Assembly: GCF_000379665.1 (NCBI RefSeq)
Contig: NZ_KB903359.1
Coordinates: 159,998-223,997 of the forward strand
Direction: 5' to 3'
DNA from: Butyricimonas synergistica DSM 23225
GTDB lineage: Bacteria; Bacteroidota; Bacteroidia; Bacteroidales; Marinifilaceae
DNA length: 64,000 bases
This document shows, piece after piece, positions 51,662 to 60,839 of the stretch. The position numbers and the translations under genes are program-made. Position 1 is the stretch's first letter; the number at the start of each line of letters is the position of its first letter. The notes beneath the pieces are model-generated. The model saw nothing but the letters and a program-made list of their open reading frames with translations, had not been told where the DNA came from and did not search any database.

Positions 51662-52771
51662 ATGGAAAAGACAAACACTCATCGTACTTTTTTAGTGTTT
51701 TTTTTAGTTATGATTGTTGCCATAATGGCATCATGCAGTAGTGAAAAAGCACAAGAAGAAAAAACGGGCAACTATCAGATAATGGTTGTCAGCCGAGAAA
51801 ACAAAGTATTGGAAACCAATTATGCGGCTATTGTCAGAGGGAGGCAGAATGTGGAGATCCGCCCACGGGTAAATGGTACAATCACGGAAATTTGCACAAG
51901 AGAGGGGGCGTTCGTCAAAAAAGGAGAAATATTATTTATTATTGATCAAGCCCCTTACGTGGCTGCTTTAAAAACAGCTAATGCCAATGTGAAAAGTGCA
52001 GAAGCAAAGTTGGCAAATGCACGTCTTACCTATGAGGGGAAAAGAATTTTACGTCAAGAAAATATCGTTTCCGACTTTGACCTGCAAACAGCACACAACG
52101 CCTTATTGGAAGCAGAAGCCTTTCTGGAAGAAGCTAAAGCACGGCAAAGCAATGCTGCAACCGATCTTTCATACACAGAAATAAGAAGTCCGGTAAATGG
52201 CATTGCAAGTATGATTCCCTACAGGGTTGGTGCTTTGGTAGATAACAATATTACGGAACCCTTGATTACCGTATCTGATGATGAAGAGGTACATGTCTAT
52301 TTTTCTATGACAGAAAACCAAATGTTGGATATCATTCAAAGGCAAGGAGATTTGAACATGAATGAGGTTACAGAAATAAAATTTCGTTTAAGTAACGGAA
52401 ACATTTATAACCATGCAGGAAAGATTGATGCTATTAGTGGGATGATTGACTATAATGTCGGAACAATCAGTATTCGTGCTACATTCCCAAATCCGAACAA
52501 AATGTTGCGCAATGGTGGAACTGGGCAGGTTATTCTGGCAATACAAAAGAAAAATTGTATTGTTATTCCACAAAGTGCTACTTATGAAATCCAAAACCGC
52601 TTGTTTGTCTATAAAATTGTGAACGGGAAGACCAAATCAACGAGTATTGAGGTAGAAAGTATCAATGACGGAAAAGAATATGTTGTTACTTCCGGCTTGC
52701 AGGAGAAAGATACGATTATATCCGAAGGTGCCGGATTGGTACGTGAGGGAATTGTTGTTGCAAACAAATAA
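51662..52771 (+). CDS. RND efflux periplasmic adaptor lipoprotein (second system)
   Basis: A 369-aa membrane fusion protein. Start at 51662 (MEKTNTHRTFLVFFLVMIVAIMASC) gives a lipoprotein signal with Cys at residue 25; the frame opens at 51584 but that part overlaps the control region. Lipoyl halves flank the hairpin: RPRVNGTITEICTREGAFVKKGEILFIID before, SYTEIRSPVNGIASMIPYRVGALVDNN after. A C-terminal barrel follows (VGTISIRATFPNPNKMLRNGGTGQVI). First gene of the divergent, AT-rich efflux operon; about 30-35% identical in look to the 11548 adaptor (estimate by eye, not aligned). Confidence 0.92.
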   Translation: MEKTNTHRTFLVFFLVMIVAIMASCSSEKAQEEKTGNYQIMVVSRENKVLETNYAAIVRGRQNVEIRPRVNGTITEICTREGAFVKKGEILFIIDQAPYVAALKTANANVKSAEAKLANARLTYEGKRILRQENIVSDFDLQTAHNALLEAEAFLEEAKARQSNAATDLSYTEIRSPVNGIASMIPYRVGALVDNNITEPLITVSDDEEVHVYFSMTENQMLDIIQRQGDLNMNEVTEIKFRLSNGNIYNHAGKIDAISGMIDYNVGTISIRATFPNPNKMLRNGGTGQVILAIQKKNCIVIPQSATYEIQNRLFVYKIVNGKTKSTSIEVESINDGKEYVVTSGLQEKDTIISEGAGLVREGIVVANK

Positions 52772-52783
52772 AATCAAACAGAT

Positions 52784-55700
52784 ATGAGTGTACAAACTTT
52801 TATAAATCGTCCTATACTTTCAGGAGTGCTTTCGGTGTTGATTGTCATTTTCGGTTTAATAGGATTATCCCGTTTACCATTGGAACAATTTCCTGAGATA
52901 GCACCACCTACTGTACGCGTGTCGGCTACTTACACGGGTGCCAATGCGGAGACCGTACAAAAAGCGGTTGTCGTTCCGTTGGAAGAAGCAATAAACGGAG
53001 TGGAAAATATCAATTACATGACATCTTCGGCGTCGAATAACGGTTCTGCCACTATCACCGTCTATTTCCGTCAAGGAACAGATCCGGATATGGCAACCGT
53101 CAACGTACAGAACCGCATTGCTTCTGCACAAGGATTATTACCCGCAGAAGTGATAAATACTGGCATTACTGTCCGGAAAAGCCAAAACAGTACTGCTAAA
53201 ATCATAGCTTTGTATAGTCCCGACAATTTCTATGACCAAAAATTCTTATACAATTATTTCAAGATAAATATAGAACCGCAACTCGCCCGTATTAAAGGCG
53301 TGGGAGATATTACCGTATTTGGTTCGGAATATTCATTGCGTATTTGGTTGAAACCACATAAAATGGCTCAATATAAATTAGTCCCGGCAGATATTACTGC
53401 CGTATTGCAAGAACAGAATGTAGAAGCTGCAACTGGTACATTAGGGGCTGATGCAGAAAACACGTTCCAGTATGTATTAAAATATAGGGGACGATATGAT
53501 CAAGAAGAAGAGTTTGAAAATCTTATTATTAAGTCGCAGGAAAATGGCGAGATTCTACGCTTGAAGGATGTTGCAGATGTAGAATTAGGGTCGTTAAGTT
53601 ATATGGTAAAAAATGAGTTGATAGGATATCCCGGAACGAATTGCATGATTGCCCAAACACCCGGTTCTAATGCAAATGAAATTGTAAAAGATATTGATAA
53701 AGTAGTTCGGGAAATATCATCAAATCTGCCACAAGGTATGAAGCTGGTTGATTTAATGAGTATAAAAAGTTTTTTGGATGCTTCTATTAAAAATGTGGTA
53801 AGAACTCTGTTTGAGGCTATTTTGTTGGTAATCCTGGTTGTCTATGTTTTTTTGCAAAATATTCGTTCTACATTCATCCCGTCAATGGCTATCATAGTTT
53901 CTTTAATCGGAACATTTGCGTTCTTGTATATTGTGGGTTTTTCATTAAATATGCTTACTTTATTTGCATTAGTGCTGGTTATCGGTACTGTGGTTGATGA
54001 TGCAATAGTTGTGGTTGAAGCAGTACAAGCGAAATTTGACGAAGGGTATGAATCCTCTTATTTGGCAACGGTCGATGCCATGAAAGGGATTAGCTCTGCG
54101 TTGGTGACAACCTCTTTGGTTTTTATGGCGGTATTCATTCCAGTTTGCTTTATAAATGGAGCAACGGGAACTTTTTATACACAATTCGGTATGACTATGG
54201 CGGTAGCTGTCTGTATTTCGACCTTTAATGCCCTGACATTAAGTCCAGCACTATGCGCTTTGCTAATGACACCGCATAAAGAAAACGAATTAAAGAAAAA
54301 AATGAGCTTTTCCTCTCGTTTCCATATTGCATTTGACATCGCTTTTAATCGCATTGTTGGAAAGTACAAACGAGCTATTTTATTCTTTCTTAAACGGAAA
54401 TGGATCGTCGGTATTTCGCTTGGCATTGCTCTGTTAGGATTCTTTTATCTATTGAACACAACAAAAACGGGATTAGTACCAGATGAAGATACCGGAACGA
54501 TTGTGGTTGATGTACAAACAGCACCGGGTAACAGTCTTGCCCAAACAGAAAAAATATTGCATAAAATAGAGAAACGTATAAAAGATGTTCCGCAATTCCA
54601 AATTTATTCCAAATCAATTGGAATGGGAATGATTGCAGGGCAAGGGGCATCTAACGGTACATTTATTATACGTCTGAAACCGTGGGACCTGCGTACGGGA
54701 AAGTTTGATGATAACAGATCAGTAATTGCACAAGTTTATAAACGACTTGCAGATATAACAGAAGCAAAGATTATGGTTTTTGCTCAGCCGATTATATCGG
54801 GCTATGGAGTTACTAATGGCTTTGAAGTACATGTACAAGACCGCATGGAGGGTAACGTGGAAAATTTGTTCAATCATACACAACGGTTTATAACAGCTTT
54901 GAATGAAAGACCCGAAATTGCAAGGGTACAAACCAATTTTGATGCAAAATATCCGCAATATATCGTGGAAGTTGATGCTGCAAAATGTAAACGTAACGGA
55001 ATTTCTCCGGCAGAGATTTTGAACGCTTTATCCGGTTATATCGGTGGAACTTATTCGTCCAATATGAATAAATACTCCAAACTTTACCGGGTGATGGTGC
55101 AGGCATCACCCGAATATCGTCTAAATACGCAATCTTTAGACAACATATTTGTGAGGACAGCAGGTGGAAAAATGTCACCGATAAGCGGATATCTGACTTT
55201 AACAAGAGTGTATGGTGCTGAAATGCTTTCCCGATTCAATCTGTTTTCTTCTATTGCTATCAATGGAACTCCGGCTACCGGGTATAGTTCTGGTCAAGCT
55301 ATCAAAGCTATCCAGGAAGTAGCAGCACAAACTTTACCCAGTGGTTATAGCTATGAATTTGGAGCAATGACAAGAGAAGAAGCGACTACAGAAAATACTT
55401 CCATTTTTATTTTTGGCATTTGTATCGTGTTCATTTATCTTATTTTGTGTGCATTATATGAAAGCATATTTATTCCAATGGCTGTGATTTTGTCCGTTCC
55501 ATTTGGATTAGCAGGTAGTTTTCTGTTTGCTAGATGCTTCGGGGTGGAAAACAATATTTATATGCAGACAGGTGTGATTATGTTGATTGGACTTTTGTCT
55601 AAAACGGCTATTCTGCTAACGGAATATGCTTCACAACGGAGAATGCAAGGGGTGAGCATAACAAAATCTGCCATGTTGGCTGCTAAAATGCGCTTGCGTC

Positions 55701-55951
55701 CAATTTTAATGACTTCGTTGACAATGGTGTTTGGACTAATTCCGATGATATTTTCATCAGGTGTCGGTTCTAATGGGAGCCGTTCGCTTGCAGTAGGAAC
55801 GGTGGGTGGAATGTTGACAGGAACACTTGCCTTGTTGTTTATCGTGCCAGTATTATTTATCTTCTTCCAACGGTTAGAAGAAATTATCCGTCCAGGCAAA
55901 TTTGAATACGCAAATAAAGCCATAGCAGAAAAGCAAGAAAACAATTTATAA
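52784..55951 (+). CDS. RND multidrug efflux transporter, AcrB/HAE1 family (second system)
   Basis: A 1055-aa inner-membrane pump. It has TFINRPILSGVLSVLIVIFGLIGL at the N-terminus, the TM4 Asp pair in VIGTVVDDAIVVVEAVQ, GLVPDEDTGTIVVDVQTAPGNSLAQTEKIL in the porter domain, GLLSKTAILLTEYA in TM10 with the conserved Lys, and the family MRLRPILMTSLTMVFGLIPM. Length is normal. It sits 12 bases after the adaptor gene and 4 before the channel gene. Base composition is visibly more AT-rich than the first AcrB gene, pointing to a separate origin. Confidence 0.95.
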   Translation: MSVQTFINRPILSGVLSVLIVIFGLIGLSRLPLEQFPEIAPPTVRVSATYTGANAETVQKAVVVPLEEAINGVENINYMTSSASNNGSATITVYFRQGTDPDMATVNVQNRIASAQGLLPAEVINTGITVRKSQNSTAKIIALYSPDNFYDQKFLYNYFKINIEPQLARIKGVGDITVFGSEYSLRIWLKPHKMAQYKLVPADITAVLQEQNVEAATGTLGADAENTFQYVLKYRGRYDQEEEFENLIIKSQENGEILRLKDVADVELGSLSYMVKNELIGYPGTNCMIAQTPGSNANEIVKDIDKVVREISSNLPQGMKLVDLMSIKSFLDASIKNVVRTLFEAILLVILVVYVFLQNIRSTFIPSMAIIVSLIGTFAFLYIVGFSLNMLTLFALVLVIGTVVDDAIVVVEAVQAKFDEGYESSYLATVDAMKGISSALVTTSLVFMAVFIPVCFINGATGTFYTQFGMTMAVAVCISTFNALTLSPALCALLMTPHKENELKKKMSFSSRFHIAFDIAFNRIVGKYKRAILFFLKRKWIVGISLGIALLGFFYLLNTTKTGLVPDEDTGTIVVDVQTAPGNSLAQTEKILHKIEKRIKDVPQFQIYSKSIGMGMIAGQGASNGTFIIRLKPWDLRTGKFDDNRSVIAQVYKRLADITEAKIMVFAQPIISGYGVTNGFEVHVQDRMEGNVENLFNHTQRFITALNERPEIARVQTNFDAKYPQYIVEVDAAKCKRNGISPAEILNALSGYIGGTYSSNMNKYSKLYRVMVQASPEYRLNTQSLDNIFVRTAGGKMSPISGYLTLTRVYGAEMLSRFNLFSSIAINGTPATGYSSGQAIKAIQEVAAQTLPSGYSYEFGAMTREEATTENTSIFIFGICIVFIYLILCALYESIFIPMAVILSVPFGLAGSFLFARCFGVENNIYMQTGVIMLIGLLSKTAILLTEYASQRRMQGVSITKSAMLAAKMRLRPILMTSLTMVFGLIPMIFSSGVGSNGSRSLAVGTVGGMLTGTLALLFIVPVLFIFFQRLEEIIRPGKFEYANKAIAEKQENNL

Positions 55952-55955
55952 AAGA

Positions 55956-57317
55956 ATGATGAAAAAGATATTAACAATTAGTGTTACAATACTGTCATTG
56001 ACAGCTTGTAATGTATATGAACCATACACTCGTCCTAAAATACAGGCTGAAAATCTATACGGTATGGAATACTTTCCCGAAGACACACTGTCTATGGTTT
56101 CTTTGTCATGGAAAGAGATTTTCACGGATACGCTTTTACAGGATTATATAGAAAAAGCCTTGTCACAGAATGTAGATGTCCGATCAGCACAACTTCGTAT
56201 AGATGAAGCGAAAGCCCAACTTTCTGCTGCTCGTTTGACGCTTTTGCCCTCATTCGCATTAACCCCTCAAAGTCATATCAGAAGTCTAAACGGAGAGAAG
56301 GCAACACAGGCCTATCAATTACCCGTAACTGCTAACTGGCAGATTGATATTTTTGGCAGGCTATCTAATGCTAAAAAACAAGCAAAAGCCTTGTTTCTTC
56401 AAAGTCAGGATTACGCACAAGCTGTACGCAGTCAATTAGTGGCTAATGTGGCTAACACCTATTATACATTGATGATGCTTGACCGGCAACTTGATATTGC
56501 CAAATCCACAAAACGAAGCTGGTTGGAAAATTTAGCATCCACTCGTACATTGAAGTCGATCGGAGGAGCAACCGAAATCGCCGTAAGCCAATCGGAAGCA
56601 GCTTGTCAATTTATAGCTATTTCTATTTTAGATTTGCAGGAACAAATCAAACAAGTAGAAAATAGCTTTTGTTTGTTGTTGGCAGAAGTACCACATTCTA
56701 TAAAAAGAAATTGTATCAAGAACCAATACCTGCCAACTTCCGTTAAGATAGGAATACCAATGCAGTTGTTAATCACCCGTCCGGATGTTCGTGCGGCTGA
56801 ACGCTCGCTTGAAAATGCTTTCTATGCTACCAATCAAGCCCGTTCTGACTTTTATCCAAATATTACATTAAATGGAACTGCCGGATGGACAAATGCGGCA
56901 GGGGAATTGATTGTTAATCCGGGGAGTTTTTTGGTATTAGCCATAGGTTCTCTTGTACAACCTTTGTTTGCTAATGGGCGATTAACCGCACGGTTAAAAG
57001 TTGCTAAATCTTTACAAGAAAGAGCGACTTTAAACTTTCAACAAGCATTACTGAATGCGGGTACGGAAGTTAATGATGCTTTATGTCAATATCAAACGGC
57101 ACATGAAAAATCGAAACTGTATGAACAGCAAATAGCGTTTTTGAATGCTATTGTAAGAAATACGGAATTATTAATGTCTTATGGGAATACAACTTATTTA
57201 GAAGTTCTTACTGCACGACAATCACTTTATAATGCAGAATTAAACCAAGTAGCTAATCAAATGAAAGAATTGCAATCTGTTGTAAATCTATATCAAGCGC
57301 TTGGTGGTGGAGTGTGA
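55956..57317 (+). CDS. Outer membrane efflux lipoprotein (second system)
   Basis: A 453-aa TolC/NodT-like channel completing the second tripartite pump. The signal ends in a lipobox (SLTAC, Cys about residue 18). The mature start NVYEPYTRPKIQAENLYGMEYF and the repeats AALMRA-type helices (here LQDYIEKALSQNVDVRSAQLRIDEAKAQLSAARLTLLPS) are typical; LLITRPDVRAAERSLENAFYATN marks the second half and YLEVLTARQSLYNAELNQ the end. ATG at 55956 or the next codon. A strong terminator follows 50 bases later. Confidence 0.92.
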   Translation: MMKKILTISVTILSLTACNVYEPYTRPKIQAENLYGMEYFPEDTLSMVSLSWKEIFTDTLLQDYIEKALSQNVDVRSAQLRIDEAKAQLSAARLTLLPSFALTPQSHIRSLNGEKATQAYQLPVTANWQIDIFGRLSNAKKQAKALFLQSQDYAQAVRSQLVANVANTYYTLMMLDRQLDIAKSTKRSWLENLASTRTLKSIGGATEIAVSQSEAACQFIAISILDLQEQIKQVENSFCLLLAEVPHSIKRNCIKNQYLPTSVKIGIPMQLLITRPDVRAAERSLENAFYATNQARSDFYPNITLNGTAGWTNAAGELIVNPGSFLVLAIGSLVQPLFANGRLTARLKVAKSLQERATLNFQQALLNAGTEVNDALCQYQTAHEKSKLYEQQIAFLNAIVRNTELLMSYGNTTYLEVLTARQSLYNAELNQVANQMKELQSVVNLYQALGGGV

Positions 57318-57366
57318 ATATCTAAAGATAGAGTGTTGTGATGAAAGAAGGGAAGGACAAATATAC

Positions 57367-57403
57367 AAAGAGAGTTAGCCTTCGTGGGCTAACTCTCTTT
57401 TTT
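57367..57403 (+). terminator. Strong rho-independent terminator of the second efflux operon
   Basis: AAAGAGAGTTAGCC (57367-57380) pairs perfectly with GGCTAACTCTCTTT (57387-57400) around a 6-nt loop, then TTT. The cleanest terminator in the window. It also faces the tRNA-Ser gene and could stop transcription from that side. Confidence 0.9.
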
Positions 57404-57415
57404 CGGTCGATTTCG

Positions 57416-57500
57416 CGGAGAGGGAGGGATTCGAACCCCCGGAACCTCGCAGTTCAACGGTTTTCAAGACCGCCGCAATCGACCACTCTGCCACCTCTCC
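57416..57500 (-). tRNA. tRNA-Ser (anticodon UGA)
   Basis: An 85-nt class II tRNA on the minus strand. The acceptor stem GGAGAGG pairs with CCTCTCC, discriminator G, and the 3' CCA is not encoded. The anticodon arm GGCGGTCTTGAAAACCG-type sequence (here GCGGTCTTGAAAACCGT) has UGA flanked by U and A. A long variable arm (TGAACTGCGAGGTTCC region) and the T-loop GGTTCGAATCC are present. It reads UCA/UCG-type serine codons by wobble. Its 3' end faces the AT-rich efflux module, the side where integrating elements usually insert. Confidence 0.95.
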
Positions 57501-57542
57501 AAATGCGGATGCAAAGATAACGACTTTCTCTGGCTTTCAAAA

Positions 57543-58880
57543 TTATTTTTGTGTTTTTTTATTCAACATGTGTTTTAAGTATAAGTAACCGCATACACCC
57601 GCAAATAGCGAGCCCCCGATGATTCCGATCTTAGCTTGGTTGAGTAGCATGGCGCCTTCTTCTCCCATGCCCGAGTACGAGAGGTTGGCGATGAACAGGG
57701 ATACTGTGAAACCGATTCCCCCGAGCAGGGATACCCCGAAAAGGAGGTGGTTATCCATCTTGTCGGGCATCGTGAGCCAGCCAGCCTTGATGCTAAGGTA
57801 GGTGAAGGAGAATATGCCGATGAGTTTACCGAATACTAGCGAGATAAAGATGGTGACAGATACTCCGTGTAGAGAGGCGAACGTGAAACCTTCGAACGAG
57901 ATGCTGGCGTTGGCGAAAGCGAAAAGCGGCATCACGATGTAATTCACGAGGGAACGCAGGTCGTCGTCCATGGCTTGCAAGGGGCTGACTACCTTGTCTG
58001 ATGCTGACTCTATGCTTTTCAGTATGGATAGTTCTGAATTACTTAATATGGGATCGTCTGATTTTTCCGGCAGGTGTTTGAGGCTTTCGCGGATGTTGTT
58101 GACGTATTTGTATATGTGCAACTTTGGACGGGCGGGTACGGTGAATGCCACGATGACCCCGGCGATGGTGGGGTGTATTCCTGCGTTGAGGAACAGGCTC
58201 CACACGGCGATCCCGAAGAAGATGAAGAATAATTTGTTGTGAATACCTCGTCGTCCGCCGATGTATAGTAGGGTGACGATCATGGCGGCAGCAATGAGGT
58301 AATTGACCACGAGGTGTGAACTGTAGAAGAGGGCGATGACGATGATGCCCCCGATGTCGTCAACTACGGCGAAGGCGGTAAGAAATATCTTCAGGCTAAG
58401 GGGTACTTTTTTCCCCAGCAAGGAGAGAACTCCCAACGAGAAGGCGATGTCTGTTGCCATTGGAATGGCGGCTCCCCGCATGGCGAGACCGGGTTGACCG
58501 ATCAGCCGGAACAGAATAACTGGGAGTATCATTCCCCCGCAAGCGGCAACGACCGGGAGAAGGGCTTTACGTGGGGAGGAAAGTTCCCCGACGAGTAGTT
58601 CCCGTTTGATTTCCAACCCGACGGAGAAAAAGAAGATTGCCATGAGGGCATCATTAATGAAGTCCAGTAGTGTCATCGGGTTACCGTCATGGCGGTCGAA
58701 GAGGTTAAAACTTCCGATGGTGAGGGAGATGTTCTTCGAGAGAAGGGCGGTATAATGCTCTTGCAGGGGGGAGTTCGCAACGAGCATTGCTACGACTGCC
58801 ACGAATAGAAGAATGATACCCCCGTTTACTTTGGTTTGTATCAATTTCCTGATGGAGAATTTGAATATTTCTTTGACCAT
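57543..58880 (-). CDS. nhaA: Na+/H+ antiporter NhaA
   Basis: A 445-aa inner-membrane exchanger that expels Na+ for H+ at alkaline pH or high salt. It starts [39 protein letters not shown]. The family motifs are [44 protein letters not shown], then [51 protein letters not shown] with the paired Asp of the ion site (DD in AVVDDIG). Typical C-terminus with [21 protein letters not shown]. Slightly longer than E. coli NhaA (388 aa) owing to an acidic loop near residue 270. Single gene. Confidence 0.95.
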   Translation of the reverse strand: MVKEIFKFSIRKLIQTKVNGGIILLFVAVVAMLVANSPLQEHYTALLSKNISLTIGSFNLFDRHDGNPMTLLDFINDALMAIFFFSVGLEIKRELLVGELSSPRKALLPVVAACGGMILPVILFRLIGQPGLAMRGAAIPMATDIAFSLGVLSLLGKKVPLSLKIFLTAFAVVDDIGGIIVIALFYSSHLVVNYLIAAAMIVTLLYIGGRRGIHNKLFFIFFGIAVWSLFLNAGIHPTIAGVIVAFTVPARPKLHIYKYVNNIRESLKHLPEKSDDPILSNSELSILKSIESASDKVVSPLQAMDDDLRSLVNYIVMPLFAFANASISFEGFTFASLHGVSVTIFISLVFGKLIGIFSFTYLSIKAGWLTMPDKMDNHLLFGVSLLGGIGFTVSLFIANLSYSGMGEEGAMLLNQAKIGIIGGSLFAGVCGYLYLKHMLNKKTQK

Positions 58881-58988
58881 TTTACAAGTAGTTTATGGAA
58901 TTAAATTCGTCGCGAAATTAATAAAATTGCAAACAAATTAAATAATTGAAAATTGAAAATGCAAAGATTGCCGAAGCTGGAAACTATT

Positions 58989-59822
58989 TCAATTTCCAAT
59001 TGTTTCATTTTCCGCTCTCTCCGTGTATATTTCTTCTAGTTCGTGTTGGTGGTAGAGATAGCCGGGGTCATCGTAGTATTTAGCGTTTCGAGGGCATTTT
59101 TTGATGCAGGCTCCGCATTTGATGCAGATGCCCGTGATTTCTTTCACGTTGTCGGGGTTGATGGAACCCATGGGGCATACTTTGACGCATAGCCCGCAGT
59201 CGTTGCAGCGGTCATTCGTGAGGGGTTTCACCTTGCGGATGTCTACCGGGTTGCCATGGCGATCCCGTGGGGTGTAGTATCCCCGGTAAGGATAAGGAGT
59301 GCCAGGCACTTTCACTAGGGGTGGGGGAGTCTTGGCGTCGAGCGTGCTGCATTTGGCGGCTATGTCGAGGGCGAAGGCGGTGGCTGTTTCGATGTCTTTC
59401 GTGTCGGGGCGGTCTTTCGCTAGCATGCGGGAGAATGAATGTTCACCCACGAAAGCGGCGGCAGCAATGGGGTATAGACCTCTCCGGTAGAGAATATCCC
59501 GGAGTTCCACGAGGGCGTCGTCGTAATTGCGGTTGCCGAACACGGTGACCGGCACTGCCAGCGCCCCGTTGCCCGTGATCGTGTCGAGGTATTTGAGCAA
59601 CACGTTGGGCACCCGTCCGGCGTAAACCGGGGTGCCGAAAACGACAAGTTCGTTGTCGGCAAAGGTCAGCGGAGTGGTTCTCGCCCGGGGAAGGGTGAAG
59701 TCATATTCCTCACAAGTGGTGTGCAGTGCTTTTGCGATGCCTTTTGCCACGGCTGTGACCACCCGTCGGGTGGTGCCTGTCGGGCTGAAATAGATTGCCT
59801 GTACCCGTTGTATCGTTCTCAT
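58989..59822 (-). CDS. EFR1-type flavodoxin/ferredoxin fusion protein
   Basis: A 277-aa protein of the EFR1 family: an N-terminal flavodoxin-like domain (VQAIYFSPTGTTRRVVTAVAKGIAK with the FMN phosphate loop; VVFGTPVYAGRVPNVLLKYLDTI) and a C-terminal 2x[4Fe-4S] ferredoxin domain (CNDCGLCVKVCPMGS, CIKCGACIKKCPRNAKYYDDP). It likely shuttles electrons in anaerobic metabolism; partners unknown. I start at the ATG at 59822, which overlaps the epimerase stop as ATGA; upstream codons to 59930 lie inside the epimerase gene. Translation is probably coupled to the epimerase. Confidence 0.88.
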   Translation of the reverse strand: MRTIQRVQAIYFSPTGTTRRVVTAVAKGIAKALHTTCEEYDFTLPRARTTPLTFADNELVVFGTPVYAGRVPNVLLKYLDTITGNGALAVPVTVFGNRNYDDALVELRDILYRRGLYPIAAAAFVGEHSFSRMLAKDRPDTKDIETATAFALDIAAKCSTLDAKTPPPLVKVPGTPYPYRGYYTPRDRHGNPVDIRKVKPLTNDRCNDCGLCVKVCPMGSINPDNVKEITGICIKCGACIKKCPRNAKYYDDPGYLYHQHELEEIYTERAENETIGN

Positions 59823-60838
59823 TTTTTGTAATATTCTTTGAACCATCGTGCGAAGCGGGCAATCCCCGTTTCCAGTGAAGTGTAAGGCGTGTAGCCGTAA
59901 TCTTCTTGCAAGCGGGTGGTATCCGCCCATGTTTGGTAAACGTCGCCGGCTTGCATCCCCACGAATTCCTTGCGAGCCTCTTTCCCCATGTTCTCTTCCA
60001 GCAGGCGCACGAAGTCCATGAGTTGCATGGGATTCCCGTGTCCTATATTATATATGGTGGCAGGTGTGCCGGGCACGTCTTCCCGAAGAATGCCGGGAGT
60101 GGTGACGATCCTTTCGATGCCCGTGACGATATCATCGATATACGTGAAGTCACGCGATAGGTTGCCGTTGTTGAAAATACGTATCGTTTCGTCGTTTTGT
60201 ATGGCGCTGGCGAAAAGCATGGGAGCCATGTCCGGGCGACCAAAAGGTCCGTACACCGTGAAGAAACGCAGACCGATGGTTTGCAGCTTGTAGAGGTGTG
60301 CGTAAGTGTATGCCATGAGTTCGTTGCCTTTCTTGGTGGCGGCGTAGATGCTGATGGGGTGATCCACGTTGTCCGTTTCCTTGAAGGGCACGGAGGGATT
60401 GTTCCCGTACACGGACGACGACGAGGCGTATATGAATTTCTTGCAATTCGTTTTTTTACTTGCTTCCAGCAGGTTGAGAAATCCCACCACGTTGCTTTGC
60501 ACGTAGCTCTCGGGATGGCTCAGGCTGTATCTTACCCCGGCTTGGGCAGCGAGGTTCACCACGCAATCGAAGTGGCGAGCCTCAAACAGGCGATTCACCG
60601 CTTCTGCATCACAGAGGTCTATCTGGCAAAAAGTGTATGCCGGGTATTTTTCCGACATGATTTCTTTTTTCGGTTCCGGATAGTCGATACCGCACTCGTG
60701 CAGGCGGTCGAGTTTGAGTGAAACATCGTAATAATGGTTGATTGAGTCGATACCGTACACGGTGTGCCCCGAAGCCAGTAGTTTCTGCACGAGGTAAAAC
60801 CCGATAAAGCCCGCCGTTCCCGTTACTAGAATATTCAT
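59819..60838 (-). CDS. NAD-dependent epimerase, UDP-glucuronate 4-epimerase-like
   Basis: A 339-aa short-chain dehydrogenase fold enzyme. The NAD site is MNILVTGTAGFIGFYLVQKLL; GIDSINHYYDVSLKLDRL is characteristic of UDP-glucuronate 4-epimerases (CapI type). Catalytic residues are in YASSSSVYG and the YAATKKGNE (Tyr-x-x-x-Lys) motif, with ADTTRLQEDYGYTPYTSLETGIARFARWF at the C-terminus. Predicted to supply UDP-galacturonate for polysaccharide or capsule (family knowledge). It lies 1 base from mtaB upstream and overlaps the EFR1-type gene downstream. Confidence 0.9.
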   Translation of the reverse strand: MNILVTGTAGFIGFYLVQKLLASGHTVYGIDSINHYYDVSLKLDRLHECGIDYPEPKKEIMSEKYPAYTFCQIDLCDAEAVNRLFEARHFDCVVNLAAQAGVRYSLSHPESYVQSNVVGFLNLLEASKKTNCKKFIYASSSSVYGNNPSVPFKETDNVDHPISIYAATKKGNELMAYTYAHLYKLQTIGLRFFTVYGPFGRPDMAPMLFASAIQNDETIRIFNNGNLSRDFTYIDDIVTGIERIVTTPGILREDVPGTPATIYNIGHGNPMQLMDFVRLLEENMGKEARKEFVGMQAGDVYQTWADTTRLQEDYGYTPYTSLETGIARFARWFKEYYKK

Positions 60839-60839
60839 G

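Noticed and set aside
57416-57500. tRNA-Ser as an att site with a direct repeat bounding the AT-rich module
   Set aside because: I looked for a copy of the tRNA 3' end at 49200-49800 and found none, and there is no integrase. Insertion at the tRNA remains a suggestion only, so no att feature is listed.
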